This document shows positions 47,901 through 58,235 of a DNA stretch of 64,000 bases, piece by piece; the stretch's first letter is position 1, and each line of letters begins with the position of its first letter. Location of the stretch: NCBI RefSeq assembly GCF_963675165.1, contig NC_087377.1, positions 212,501 to 276,500 of the forward strand, read 5' to 3'. Below the pieces are notes generated by a model. That model made no database searches. It was not told the origin of the DNA and worked only from the letters and a program-made list of their open reading frames with translations. This DNA is from Halichondria panicea (Eukaryota; Porifera; Demospongiae; Suberitida; Halichondriidae). Made by a program: the position numbers and the translations under genes.

Positions 47901-47963
47901 TAATTGTTACGATGTCAGCAAACAAACCCACAGCATTCTGTTTAAAACAACAGTAACTACATG
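44924..47963 (+). pseudogene. C2H2 zinc-finger DDE-like transposase of outer element, truncated
   Basis: Exons 44924-45104, 45238-45626, 45746-45862, 45919-46129, 46180-46343, 46442-46618, 46671-46866, 46922-47098, 47182-47445, 47498-47697, 47761-47851 and 47919-47963 join in phase. The N-terminus has two C2H2 fingers (CCMCLFQCYSHKSLLKHTL, CSVCGKSATKWETLRKH). Later motifs: YHDDIEVCNPLGTSAGVHKF, a Cys pair in KCRQCLC, LPYDIMHTIFEGVAPRLLK, and WCMRFESKNKELKGF. These give an acidic triad D..D..E with a CxxC, as in DDE transposases. Exon 9 has a two-base slip near 47270 (after GDEHTGVFS) that shifts the frame. The last exon is cut at 47963 by the junction with the dispersed block. It is non-functional as it stands. 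I recall similar unnamed proteins in fish and cnidarians. Confidence 0.8.
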
Positions 47964-48532
47964 CAATCAAATCAACCACAGAAGGACCACCACCAGTAGT
48001 CCAGTAGTTTCCTTGCCCAAGGGACTAATACAATAAGGGCATAATAAACTAAAGGGACCCTGTGACTGTGAGTACCATTAACTAATCTAGCACAGAAGTA
48101 ATCAACCAGAATGTGTGGGATGATTCAACAACAGTAGACTCACAGAGACAACACCTCCTTGCTCTTGAAGACCTCGTCGACTCCAGTTGCAACAAGCCTG
48201 GCACGCAAGGCTTGCACAAGTGCTCAAGACTACTCTTCACTAATCCAGTCAAAAGCTACAGTTCCCTTGGCACACCTACAGTTTAGTTAAAGCCTGAACT
48301 TACCAATTCCATGTGCAGTAGGCACAGAGTTAAGATCCTAAAAAAGCTGTCATAACAGATTAGCATAAGCAGCAGTTGTCTAACTATATTATAGCTAGCT
48401 ATTCTAATGATCCTAGCTATTAAACTAACTATTGGAACTGATAACGAGATCCCAATTATGGCAGGATCCTGTGCTGCTTTCCCTTTAGGCAGTTACTAAC
48501 GGCAGAGTGCTCCCTCAATAGACTGGAGTGCC

Positions 48533-48715
48533 ATGAGTAATCCATCTTTGCACCCCGAAGGCTGGTTCGACAATGGTTTCAAGAACAAGAAGATGCTGTC
48601 CTGCGACCCGACTGTTGAAGAACCTTCCACACACATTCTGATTGATTACTTCAGTGCTATGGACACCATCCCTCCTCCTTCCCCCCCCCCCACCAAAGGG
48701 TTCAAGGCCATGCAG
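48533..48715 (+). pseudogene. First exon of the small repeated gene, second copy
   Basis: MSNPSLHPEGWFDNGFKNKK to GFKAMQ, then a gtaata donor. Its length differs from the copy at 58236-58412 by 6 nt, in a proline run, and it stays open. The partner exon (from 49397) is cut after about 27 nt, so no complete product can be made here. Confidence 0.5.
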
Positions 48716-49107
48716 GTAATATACTCTTAGCCATGCGTATTTAAAACAGTACACAAAAAGCGTTGTCGACACGAGTTTAGCCATGCATACATGCATTTAA
48801 TGTGCGCTTTGCTGGCAAGTATGTATCTATTAAGCTGCATGCATGACCTACACACCTCACAGTCAAGAAGGGGCCACCACACTTAGACACACGGAATACC
48901 AGAACATAAACCTTCCACTCTCAACAAACAAAGCAACACCGATACACTCAAAGGCCAGAGAGTGAACAATCGAATGCAACAAGATACACACACACCACAT
49001 GCAACAAGCTACACACAATATGAACATGCAGACGTATAGTTTCAAATTACAAATGACTCCTGCAGCCTGCACTGCTTCCGATGATCCAGCTCTATCTTTC
49101 CATGGCT

Positions 49108-49262
49108 GGATATTCGCGATGGTTCTGCAACACAGTAAAAGGCCTGCGCTGTTTCTGCAACACAGCCTGGTGAAATGCTCGCGATGTTCTGCAACACAGT
49201 GGAAAGCTTGCGCTGTTTCTGCAACACACTGGATGGTTCGCGATGTTTTTGTAACACGGCTG
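49108..49262. repeat. Minisatellite, about 30-bp unit
   Basis: Imperfect tandem copies of a unit like gctgtttctgcaacacagtg plus gaaagctcgc. They lie in the intron of the repeated small gene and also occur at 58775-58925 and 22866-22930. Confidence 0.8.
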
Positions 49263-50090
49263 CAAAAAAATCAAGTCAATAGCAATCAATAAAACATGAC
49301 CAAATAGACAACTACAATGCTTCAAAAAAGGCTTCCTAGCGTAACATTCCTGCAAACATGCGAGCTACAAGCAAGCAAAGAAACTCACCTCTTCCAGCAA
49401 CACACTTCGCTTCTTCTTCAACGAGCATGCTGACTATAAAAGGGGCGTGCCCTGGGCACTCGAGGCGGAAATGATTAAATATGGCCGCGTGCGGTAAACT
49501 CTCTGGCCTCTTTTGCTTCACTGCTCGCTTCATGCACACATGGTTTTACTTTGATACGCCCCTTATACCTAGCCTCCTTCGCAGCCTCTCCTTTTTCTGT
49601 TCTTTGTCACAGAAGAGAAATATTGGAGAACAAAGAAAGAAAGAAGGAAGCAACTAAGAAAAAGGAGAGCTGCCTTGCTAAGTCGCGTGATCCCCTACTG
49701 AAGTAGACAAATTTTAACGAGTGTGGGCGAGAGAAAACCTCAATAACTGTCCTCCCACACAGTACTTGGAGCGCATTTACCAGGAACATAATCTGTTATG
49801 AACAGTACAGTGCAGTACAGTGCAGTAGAGTCAGCCTTCGTGAGACCTTTAGTCAGTAGAGGAAGTATGAAAGACTAGAGTAGAGTAGACTATACTGCTG
49901 TAATAATTATATCTACTAATCAAGTGGGTCTGTTCTGAACTCAGGAAAAAAAACTGAGCTAAATTTAGATATTTAGTCTCTTTAGTCTTTACTAGGTAAG
50001 CCCTGTCTACGATGTTGATTCTGGCTTACTATCTACGATGCTAACAGCTTTTATTTAGAGTTTGCAATGCGTAGGCTCTGTCAGGCTCCG

Positions 50091-50140
50091 CCTAGTTGGG
50101 CGGAGTCCAACCAACGCTGGTTGGACTCCGCCCAACTAGG
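50091..50140. repeat. Palindrome related to the 33-bp insertion
   Basis: Two 23-bp arms (cctagttgggcggagtccaa-cca and its complement) flank a 4-base loop. The core gttgggcggagtcc is also the arm of the tiny insertion at 24571-24603. Confidence 0.8.
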
Positions 50141-50204
50141 CTCCGCCCAGCTAGTGATTGCCCACGTTCATTTTCACTTGTCTACCACTTGTCTACCGTC
50201 ACCC

Positions 50205-50634
50205 CAGAGGAGGCTGGAACCACTTGACCTTAGCTAATTAAGGTCACTAATTGGATTTATCCAAACCTCTCTTGCAGACTACTTCAAGCCTAGTTTTTAG
50301 TGTCTATCAGTTTAAAACGTTATTTTTTAGGGGGGATCAAATTTTGTTTTCGCCAATTTTGCTCAGAAGCAGAGATACAATCAAAAGTCTTGCTCTTGCA
50401 CTAGCCTCGATATCATGAGCGGCTTGTTCTCGAGGTCACTGCATACTGGCTTTGAGACTTGTATCTCTGTTTCTGAGCAAAATTGGCGAAAATAAAATTT
50501 GACCCCCCCTGAAAAATAAGTTTTTAAACTGATAGACACTAAAAACTAGGCTTGAAGTAGTCTGCAAGAGAAGTTTGGATAAATCCAATTAGTGACCTTA
50601 ATTAGCTAAGGTCAAGTGGTTCCAGCCTCCTCTG
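50205..50634. mobile_element. Nested Mutator-like foldback element with 9-bp target duplication
   Basis: The ends are CAGAGGAGGCTGGAACCACT and its complement. The inverted arms extend for roughly 180 bp, with a central unique part around cgatatcatgagcggcttgt. Perfect 9-bp direct repeats ccgtcaccc occur at 50196-50204 and 50635-50643. It is non-coding and inserted inside the element 49570-50778. Confidence 0.92.
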
Positions 50635-50845
50635 CCGTCACCCAACTTAGCAAGGCAGGCTCTCTCCTTTTTCTTAGTCTCTTCCTTCTTTCTTTCTTTG
50701 TTCCTCCAATTAGTCCCGTATTTTATCTTATTGAACTATGACAAAGAACAGAAAAAGGAGAGGCTGCAAAGGAGGCTACCTTATACCTGCATGCATGTAG
50801 CACCTTGGCTCACAAGATACTTTGTTCAAAAAAGAGCAAAAAAAA

Positions 50846-53408
50846 ATGGCTGAAAGATGTGACAACTCTCGTTCTCTACCCAAGAAGAAGCGTGCTAGGC
50901 ATGGTTTTTTCGGTACCAAATGGAGTTGAATTTCGATACTGAAGATGTAAAGCAGGCTTTTGTAGCTAGGATAGATAGGGCAAAGCGTTCTCTTGCTGCT
51001 ACAGCTAGAGGCTCATTGCCCTTGGACAGCAGAGAGCTTATTTCTGTCCTGTTGGACAAGTTGGAGCAGGAGCAGGAGCAGGCAGGTGCTGTTCCTGAGA
51101 GAGAAGACCTACAATCTGATAAATCCAAAGTCTTCCCAATGTTGGAGAATTCAGGTTTGTGTGTGTCAATAGCTTTGTATAAAGACGTTACTTCTTGTTT
51201 AGGAATATTTACTAGCAATACTGACGCTAGTGATGAACAGTTGTTCGTGTGTGAACTGAAGACTTTGTTCCGTCTTTTCACTGGCCTATCCCAAGCATGT
51301 GACCAGTGCCAATCTTATTGTCGTAGGCCGACCAATTTTCGCCAGGTATTTCTGATCCAATAGACCCCAATACATGATGTATGCAATATAATATTGTTTT
51401 TCAGAACGGGCATGTTGTCCGATTTGAATTCAAGTGTGGAAAATGTGGAAAGCGACAGTGGTGGGCTAGCTCGCGAACACTCGGTGGACGATACCTTGTC
51501 AATCAAAAGTGAGTATAATTCCATACGTTTTCAAAATTAACTTGGAATCCTATTTATTGCAGGATCGTCCATGCTTTTACTTGTGCTGGAGTTCTCCCAA
51601 GCCAGTACCTTCACTTTAGTAGTCATGCTGGCTTGGGAAAAGTTAGTTCATGGTATATTTCATCAAGTAAGTGTATGTTATAATTGTACTCTTACAAAAC
51701 ACTGTCACGTTACAGTGTACAAGAAAGGTGGATACTTAGACGTCGTGAACGCTTGTGCCAAGGCATCCATGTTGAGAGCGATTGACGAAGTGAAGGCATT
51801 GCCTGGTTACTCGCAGGACGGTGAGGTAATGAATTCTTATGTGCTAGTTTTGTTTTTGTTTTTCAGTAATGACTTTATCAATAGTGGGTAATAACAGATG
51901 CTCGCCACGACTCAACAGCAAATGCTTATAACACGACTGTTCCCTGTCTCTCGGGAAGGTAAACTAATTATTTTCATTATCTACAAGTGTGCTGCTGTCG
52001 TTTATCATATGAAAATTATCTTTTTCTAGTACGAAAAGAATTGTTGGGTGTTCGACTGTTTCCAGGAAAGAACACATCTGTGCTCAGACTCGAGAAGTAG
52101 CGTGTACTAAGATAGTTCTTCCGGAAGTCATAGATAAAGGTATGTTCAAGCATCAACATTATGAGGTTGTGTTTATTTTTTGTGGATATTATGTCTCAGG
52201 TCTCAATATTGTTGAAGTAGCACATGATAATCAGCCAGTAGTCAAGAGATGTCACTGATGATCTCAACCTTACAAACTTGTACGACACATGGCATGGTAA
52301 GTGTGTAGAATCTCAAATCTCAATTATTACCGTGTCCGTGTATTTTCAGGCACTAAGAATGTAGCGAAGAAGATGAAGAAAGTAGCAATTGGGACCAAAA
52401 AGGCTCAAGGAAAGACGTGGTTTCCAGAGTTATCTGACAAATGTAAGCTTTGATTATAAAATTGCTCAGTAACATAAAAATATTTGTCAATAGGTAAAAG
52501 TACGAAAGTTCACTTGTACTACTGCATGTATGAAGAACTGTGAGCAGTCAGCAGACAATCTAAGAAAGAACATTCTGAATATCGTTAAACATTATCAGGT
52601 GAGTGTGTATGATAACAAGTTGTCCGTACTCTGTACACCAATAACATTTATAATCGTGTTCTCAGAACGAGCACTCAGATTGTAACGAAGCGTCACCCTG
52701 TAAGCATCCAGGGTACAAGCCCACGAAGATAAAACTAGAGGATCCTCTTGCAATCGAGTCATTCACGTCAGCACTAAAAGACACCCTTATTTACAAGAAT
52801 GCCGAATCATTGTCGAGTGAGGTTTTTTTCTAATTATATTAAAATTCATATGATGTTGTTTTTACAGTGTCGAGACACATTCTGGGTGGAGTCTTTCAAT
52901 CACCAGCTGCTCACATACATCTCGAAACGTGTACACTTTGGGGAAGCTACATTCAACATGAGAATGAACCTTGCTATTATGGACTGGGTACGTTATGCTG
53001 GCTAATAATATTATATGTGTGACTGTACATTCATTCATTTGTTTACTTCAGAACGAGAATGTACGTAGAGGGTGTACAAGTGAACGACTGGTTCAGGACA
53101 TGAGAAGACCGGATCGTAGGACTCCCGTAAGAGTGCTGAAGGAAAAATCGTTCAACTTTGCCGGAGAATATGGGAGAATTACGAGCAGCAGAGAAAAGTT
53201 GACCTCAGGTACTGCGTAATATATTTTATGTGCAATCTACATAATTTATTTTACATATAATTTTATAATTTTGCTACATATATATATGTGCAGTGAGTTT
53301 GTAGAGGACGTGCAACCTGAGCAATCAGATGAGCCAGTAGATGAAAACGAGGACCTATTAAACGATGGTGTACATGTACTTGACGAAGATCTTTATGAAG
53401 ACATATAA
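50846..53408 (+). pseudogene. Third DDE-like transposase gene, multi-exon, damaged
   Basis: The start at 50846 encodes MAERCDNSRSLPKKKRARHG but the frame stops after FFGTKWS; the main exon continues in another frame to 51345. Later exons with GT-AG borders carry a zinc ribbon (FEFKCGKCGKRQWWASSRTL, 51405-51509), GVLPSQYLHFSSHAGLGKV, DARHDSTANAYNTTV (candidate first Asp), NLYDTWHGTKNVAKKMKKV (second Asp), HSDCNEASPCKHPGYKP, CRDTFWVESFNHQL (Glu) and an acidic tail ending VLDEDLYEDI at 53408. Frame breaks: after exon 1's start, near 52250, and a 4-bp tandem insertion near 52530. It is unrelated in sequence to the other transposases here. Similar unnamed proteins occur in cnidarians and lancelets (memory, not searched). 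Element ends were not found. Confidence 0.75.
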
Positions 53409-53636
53409 AGTAAGTATGTATCCGTGCAAATTTTGACTAGCCAATCAGCATTTTATATTTGCATTTTACATAATTAAACAATAAAGGAAGTAGAAGACTG
53501 GAAGTCTGTGTATGGAACTCCATCTGGATTTGGGAATCGTTCACGCACCTCCTGGAAAAGGTATATAGCAATTGATCGTACTTGCACTGTAAAGTGGGCA
53601 TCATTTATAACTTACTCAATAATTATTATTATTGCA
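53409..53636. other. Junction between transposase gene and satellite module
   Basis: Mostly non-coding. A short open stretch (KSVYGTPSGFGNRSRTSW, near 53503) is present but unsupported. The shared module resumes at ttattgcagctcaagttga (about 53630). Confidence 0.35.
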
Positions 53637-53860
53637 GCTCAAGTTGAAATAAAAATGTTTAAGATAATAATTGTTATGGTGGAATTATCTACTAGTGAGT
53701 GAGTGGTCTGATTGTTCTCTCACTTGTTAGATTCGTGAGGGTCAGTTGTTCACTCTGTTGGATGCTGATGATGATCCACCCATTGGACGTCAGATAAAAA
53801 TACAATCGACCTAAGAAACAGTGAGTACTGCCGCGTGCAGAGTGTGACTCTTTCCCTTAC
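53637..53860 (+). repeat. Satellite-flanking module, copy 3 (3' part only)
   Basis: This matches 8350-8580 and 24975-25205, including the exon-like REGQLFTLLDADDDPPIGRQ. Its left side is missing, replaced by the transposase element. Confidence 0.85.
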
Positions 53861-53867
53861 CAAACGT

Positions 53868-53980
53868 TTTGTAGTTTGTGCTTTTTGCGCTGTACTTCCC
53901 CTTGCATGTGTGACTGTGTTTTGTAGTTTGTGTGGTTTTTGCGCTGTACTCCCCCCTTGCATGTGTGACTGTGTTTAGTC
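53868..53980. repeat. 53-bp tandem repeat before array 3
   Basis: About two copies of the 53-bp unit, followed by gtttagtcactatagcaata leading into the satellite. Confidence 0.92.
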
Positions 53981-54000
53981 ACTATAGCAATAGTTTTACG

Positions 54001-54544
54001 TTCCCATGAGTGGAGGTTCAATTCACTAGCAATAGTTTTGCGTTCCCGTGAGTGGGTTCAATTCACTAGCAATAGTTTTACGTTCCCATGAGTGGGTTCA
54101 ATTCACTAGCAATAGTTTTAAGTTCCCGTGAGTGGGTTCAATTCACTAGCAATAGTTTTAAGTTGCCGTGAGTGGGTTCAATTCACTAGCAATAGTTTTG
54201 CGTTCCCGTGAGTTGGTTCAATTCACTAGCAATAGTTTTACTTTCCCTTGAGTGGGTTCAATTCACTAGCAATAGTTTTACGTTCCCGTGAGTGGGTTCA
54301 ATTAACTAGCAATAGTTTTACGTTCCCTGAGTGGGTTCAATTCACTAGCAATAGTTTTGCGTTCCCGTGAGTGGGTTCAATTCACTAGCAATAGTTTTGC
54401 GTTCCCGTGAGTGGGTTCAATTCACTAGCAATAGTTTTGCGTTCCCGTGAGTGGGTTCAATTCACTAGCAATAGTTTTAAGTTGCCGTGAGTGGGTTCAA
54501 TTCACTAGCAATAGTTTTAAGTTGCCGTGAGTGGGTTCAATTCA
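54001..54544. repeat. 40-bp satellite array 3
   Basis: About 13-14 copies of the 40-bp unit, with the aagttgccgtgagtg and actttcccttgag variants otherwise typical of array 2a. Confidence 0.96.
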
Positions 54545-54568
54545 GAGTGTGACTCTTTCCCTTACCAA

Positions 54569-55247
54569 ACGTTTTGTAGTTTGTGCTTTTTGCGCTGTAC
54601 TCCCCCTTGCATGTGTGACTGTGTTTTGTAGTTTGTGCTTTTTTATGCGCTGTACTCCTCCCTTGCATGTGTGACTGTGTTTTGTAGTTTGTGCTTTTTG
54701 CGCTGTACTCCCCCCTTGCATGTGTGACTGTGTTTTGTAGTTTGTGCTTTTTACGCTGTACTCCCCCCTTGCATGTGTGACTGTGTTTTGTAGTTTGTGC
54801 TTTTTTATGCGCTGTACTCCCCCCTTGCATGTGTGACTGTGTTTTGTAGTTTGTGCTTTTTGCGCTATACTCCCCCCTAGCATGTGTGACTGTGTTTTGT
54901 AGTTTGTGCTTTTTGCGCTGTACTCCCCCCTTGTATGTGTGACTGTGTTTTGTAGTTTGTGCTATTTGCGCTGTACTCCCCCCTTGCATGTGTGACTGTG
55001 TTTTGTAGTTTGTTCTATTTGCGTTGTACTCCCCCCTTGCATGTGTGACAGTGTTTTGTAGTTTGTGCTTTTTTATGCGCTGTACTCCCCCCTTGCATGT
55101 GTGACTGTGTTTTGTAGTTTGTGCTTTTTTATGCGCTGTACGCCCCCCCCACACTCACACTCACTCACTCACACACACACACACACACACACAGTGTTTT
55201 GTAGTTTGTGCTTTTTTATGCGCTGTACCCCCCCCCCCACACTCACA

Positions 55248-55281
<34 letters not shown>

Positions 55282-55282
55282 G
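54569..55282. repeat. 53-bp tandem repeat array with CA tracts
   Basis: About 12 copies of the 53-bp unit, several with a ttttttatgcgc variant. The array ends in two CA microsatellites (about 55150-55195 and 55235-55279). Long minus-strand open frames here are repeat translation, not genes. Confidence 0.95.
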
Positions 55283-56135
55283 AAGGAGCCGCCCTCACAA
55301 CACCAGCGATATTTGCGATAGTCATGATGAAGTACGCTAGGGGGTGTGGTCTCAGCTTGTGTGTGGGTGTGTGTGTAACTGTACATTATGCTGTGAAATT
55401 GTCATGTACTATAATTATATAAATACGACCACATTCCCTCATCCCCCATCTCTCTGTAGACACGCTGTTTCTTATAATCATGGACACTGATGGGACAAGT
55501 TGAAGATAATTATTGTCAAGAAAGTAAACACAAGCCCGGCCCGTTACCAAGGAAACATGACAACATTGATCTCGTCATTGAAAATTTTTAGCCTATGCAG
55601 TCATAAAATTAATATTGTTGTATTTTTTAATCTCTACTGCTAAAATTAATTATGACCAAGAGTGCATGCGCTCTTGTTATGACATAATAATAATTATTAC
55701 AATAAAAGTGGTAAAGATCATTAACTATATAAGTAAGTAAGAATTATGTGTATTTTATAAACCTTACAGTCTCCATGAGAACCCGTGTCCTCTCACGAGA
55801 TCTGATCTACTAGCCACACCCTTAACCACTAGGCCACACCCATTCTTCACCAATCTGTGTATTATCAGGAGCTCATAAATAAGTTTAATTTTGATGACGG
55901 CTCTCTTCTGATGCTACACAGTTACAATACATTTATCATTGATAACATAGCTGGCATGTGCAATTGTGTGGACAGACATTGACTCAACAAAGCATTCACA
56001 TCAGGTATAATTATGGTGGATAGAGTGCTAGTAGTCACCACACAAACACTAGCTAGTATAATTGATAAAGAACAAAAATTAATAATTAAAAAATTAATAC
56101 CAGCAGTCACAGTTTATAATGGCTAGAGGACATTG
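55283..56135. other. Gene-free, AT-rich stretch with a tRNA-like relic
   Basis: The start (gtgaaggagccgccctcaca) repeats the word at 28240. The rest shows no coding or repeat structure apart from the tRNA-derived segment at 55777-55850. Confidence 0.55.
55777..55850 (-). other. tRNA-derived (SINE-like) relic
   Basis: On the minus strand gggtgtggcctagtggttaa carries a good A box (TGGCCTAGTGG), and about 35 bases later gggttctcatgg is a degraded B box. No full cloverleaf can be drawn, so it is a SINE head or tRNA pseudogene rather than a working tRNA. Confidence 0.4.
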
Positions 56136-56321
56136 TCAGGTTAGAGTCACTTGCAATCTTCCCTTGAGGTCCTCAGCAATGTCAGCTCTACTGATTACGG
56201 GAAACTCTAGAGCTGTCAACAAGTCCTCCAGTTGTGGACCACCTTGCAACCACTCTACGAGCATGTGTGTGAAACACTTGGTGACACTGTTGGGTCTTCT
56301 GGCATTCTCCTCAGCTATCAC
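56136..56321 (-). pseudogene. Orphan death-domain terminal exon
   Basis: An acceptor (actgcag) is followed by VIAEENARRPNSVTKCF, HMLVEWLQGGPQLEDLL, ALEFPVISRADIAEDL and a TGA stop at 56136. It corresponds in length, phase and motifs (W, ..PVISR.DI..) to the last exon of the right-edge gene (59614-59802). No preceding exon is visible before the dispersed block at 56700, so the rest of this paralogue is missing or displaced. Confidence 0.65.
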
Positions 56322-56699
56322 CTGCAGTGTACATTGTTATTATAATGACATCATTCTGCACTATCCAAGTTCTACGGTATATCAGCTGAAATTATGAATC
56401 ATGTCAAGTTAATGAATTCAGTGGCCAACCAATTGCTACTAACATGCAACACAGCCACCCACACAACTAAAGAAATAAAACTACTAACAGGGTTTCATAC
56501 AGAGGGGGGTCCTGGAATATCCCCCCCCTAGAAATCTGAATATTAATGATGTCATAATAAAAATGTATGACTTTTCTCCAAATGTCTACAATATCTCATT
56601 AGACTAGTGAAATTAATTTTATGCACACAAAAAACCATGCACCTCAGATAACCATTCCTCAACAATTGTTCCGGGGAAGGACCCCAGACCCCCCTCTAG
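56322..56699. other. Gene-free stretch
   Basis: No gene or repeat structure beyond C-runs. It ends where the dispersed block begins (accaaggaacaagtacagca). Confidence 0.5.
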
Positions 56700-58235
56700 A
56701 CCAAGGAACAAGTACAGCAGCCATTCAGTGTTAGGTATAGTGCCAGACCATCAAACTATCCTCAATATATACACAACCATCAACCTACACAGAGAGCATG
56801 AGAGACTTGCCACACAACATAGCTAGCTACTCATCTGTATGTATGCTGTTACAGTGGCTCCTCCACACACACAATCAACCTACACAGAGAGCATGAGAGA
56901 CACTGTACACAATGGAACTACTTATCTTTTGCTGTGAAGAGACATCGACCTACACACCATAGAAGCCAGCCATACTTATCTTTGATGTCTCCATAGCTGC
57001 ACACAAAACAATCAAGAGACACTATAAATGATAGTAGTGGGCGGTGAGATCTGAGCCTCTCCCCCACATCTCCAGTCAAGCCCCACCCCCTTCAGTACCT
57101 GCAATACATTATACAGTGATGAGGTTAGTAATCCTCCCTGGGTCCCAGAGCAGCATGGCTTGTCTGTACCTGGGGGAGAGAGGAGACAAAAGCAGTGAGA
57201 GAATGGAACACTAGTATATACAGTAGCTAGTATAGGAGGAGCTGTGTGTGTGTGCATTGTGGCTGCAAGAGAACAAGCAAATGCATGGTTACATTGAGAG
57301 CAGCAGTTCAAACAAAACCATCCACTCCACACAATACAATACCAGCCAATCACCACCACAGCTGACAACCATCAGCCTAGTATTATCAATACACACACAA
57401 TACATAATTATAACACCAGACAACAAAATTACACCCATAGCTGTTTGTGCTGTGCAGAGAAGAGATGAGAAATTCCCACAACAACAAATCAATTCAACAG
57501 CGAAGACCACCAATTAATTCAGATTATTATTATCATCATAATACCAGACCAGGAGTGAATGCACTCCTGACCAGACAAATCATTATAATCAAATCACACA
57601 TCATCACCAAACCAGACTGTGCAACAAAATTTCCCACCCCACAACAACCAATCAAATCAACCACAGGAGGACCACCACCAGTAGTCCAGTAGTTTCCTTG
57701 CCCAAGGGACTAATACAATAAGGGCATAATAAACTAAAGGGATACTGTGACTGTGAGTACCATTAACTGAGCACAGAGGTAATCAACCAGAATGTGTGGG
57801 ATCAGTGGTTCAACAACAGTAGACTCACAGAGACAACACCTCCTTGCTCTTGAAGCCCTTCTCGACTCCAGTTGCAACAAGCCTGGCACGCAAGGCTTGC
57901 ACAAGTGCTCAAGACTACTCTTCACTAATCCAGTCAAAGGCTACAGTTCCCTTGGCACACCTAGGGTTTAGTTAAAGCCTGAACTTACCAATTCCATGTG
58001 CAGTAGGCACAGAGTTAAGATCCTAAAAAAGCCGTCATAACAGATTAGTATAAGCCAAGAAGCAGCAGTTGTCTAACTATAATTATTATAGCTATCTATT
58101 CTAATGATCCTATAGCTAACTAACTATTGGAACTGATAACGAGATCTTAACACTCCCAATTATGGCAGGATCCTGTGCTGCTTTCCTTTAGGCAGGTACT
58201 AACAGCAGACTGCTCCCTCAATAGACTGGAACGCC
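56700..58235. repeat. Dispersed block, uninterrupted copy C
   Basis: This copy runs through the breakpoint (57650/57651) that is occupied by the 12.65-kb insertion elsewhere, so it is the empty-site reference. Open frames inside differ between copies by non-triplet indels. Confidence 0.85.

Larger units (their letters stand above)
35314..47963. mobile_element. 12.65-kb composite insertion (outer element)
   Basis: The insertion interrupts a dispersed block whose uninterrupted form is at 57641-57660 (acaacaacca|atcaaatcaa). Left flank ends ...caacaacca at 35313; right flank resumes caatcaaatc at 47964. At most a 2-bp CA is duplicated. The outer layer carries two divergent genes (SAM protein, minus; C2H2/DDE protein, plus) that start 67 bp apart. 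The right border cuts the plus-strand gene inside a coding exon, so this end is truncated. The left end has short subterminal repeats and may be genuine. A second element (37174-43898) is nested inside. Without it the outer element would be about 5.9 kb. Confidence 0.85.
47964..49423. repeat. Dispersed block, right half of the split copy
   Basis: This continues the block broken at 35313 and matches 57651-59060 in order: the cagtagtccagtagtttcc segment, the MSNPSLHP exon, the minisatellite and the cctcttccag acceptor. It stops inside the second exon, where another element begins. Confidence 0.88.
49570..50778. mobile_element. Mutator-like foldback element with 9-bp target duplication
   Basis: The terminal inverted repeats are about 110-130 bp (tagcctccttcgcagcctct at the left, complement at 50778), with internal divergence. 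Perfect 9-bp direct repeats ccttatacc lie at 49561-49569 and 50779-50787. A 9-bp duplication with long TIRs is typical of Mutator-like elements. It contains no transposase. A palindrome (50091-50140) and a second element (50205-50634) are nested in it. Confidence 0.88.

Noticed and set aside
54537..55154. 205-residue minus-strand frame with repeating TQSHMQGGSTAQKA
   Set aside because: It is translation of the 53-bp tandem repeat; similar frames appear wherever that repeat occurs.
55777..55850. Functional tRNA gene
   Set aside because: The B box is degraded and no acceptor stem or cloverleaf can be formed; annotated only as a relic.
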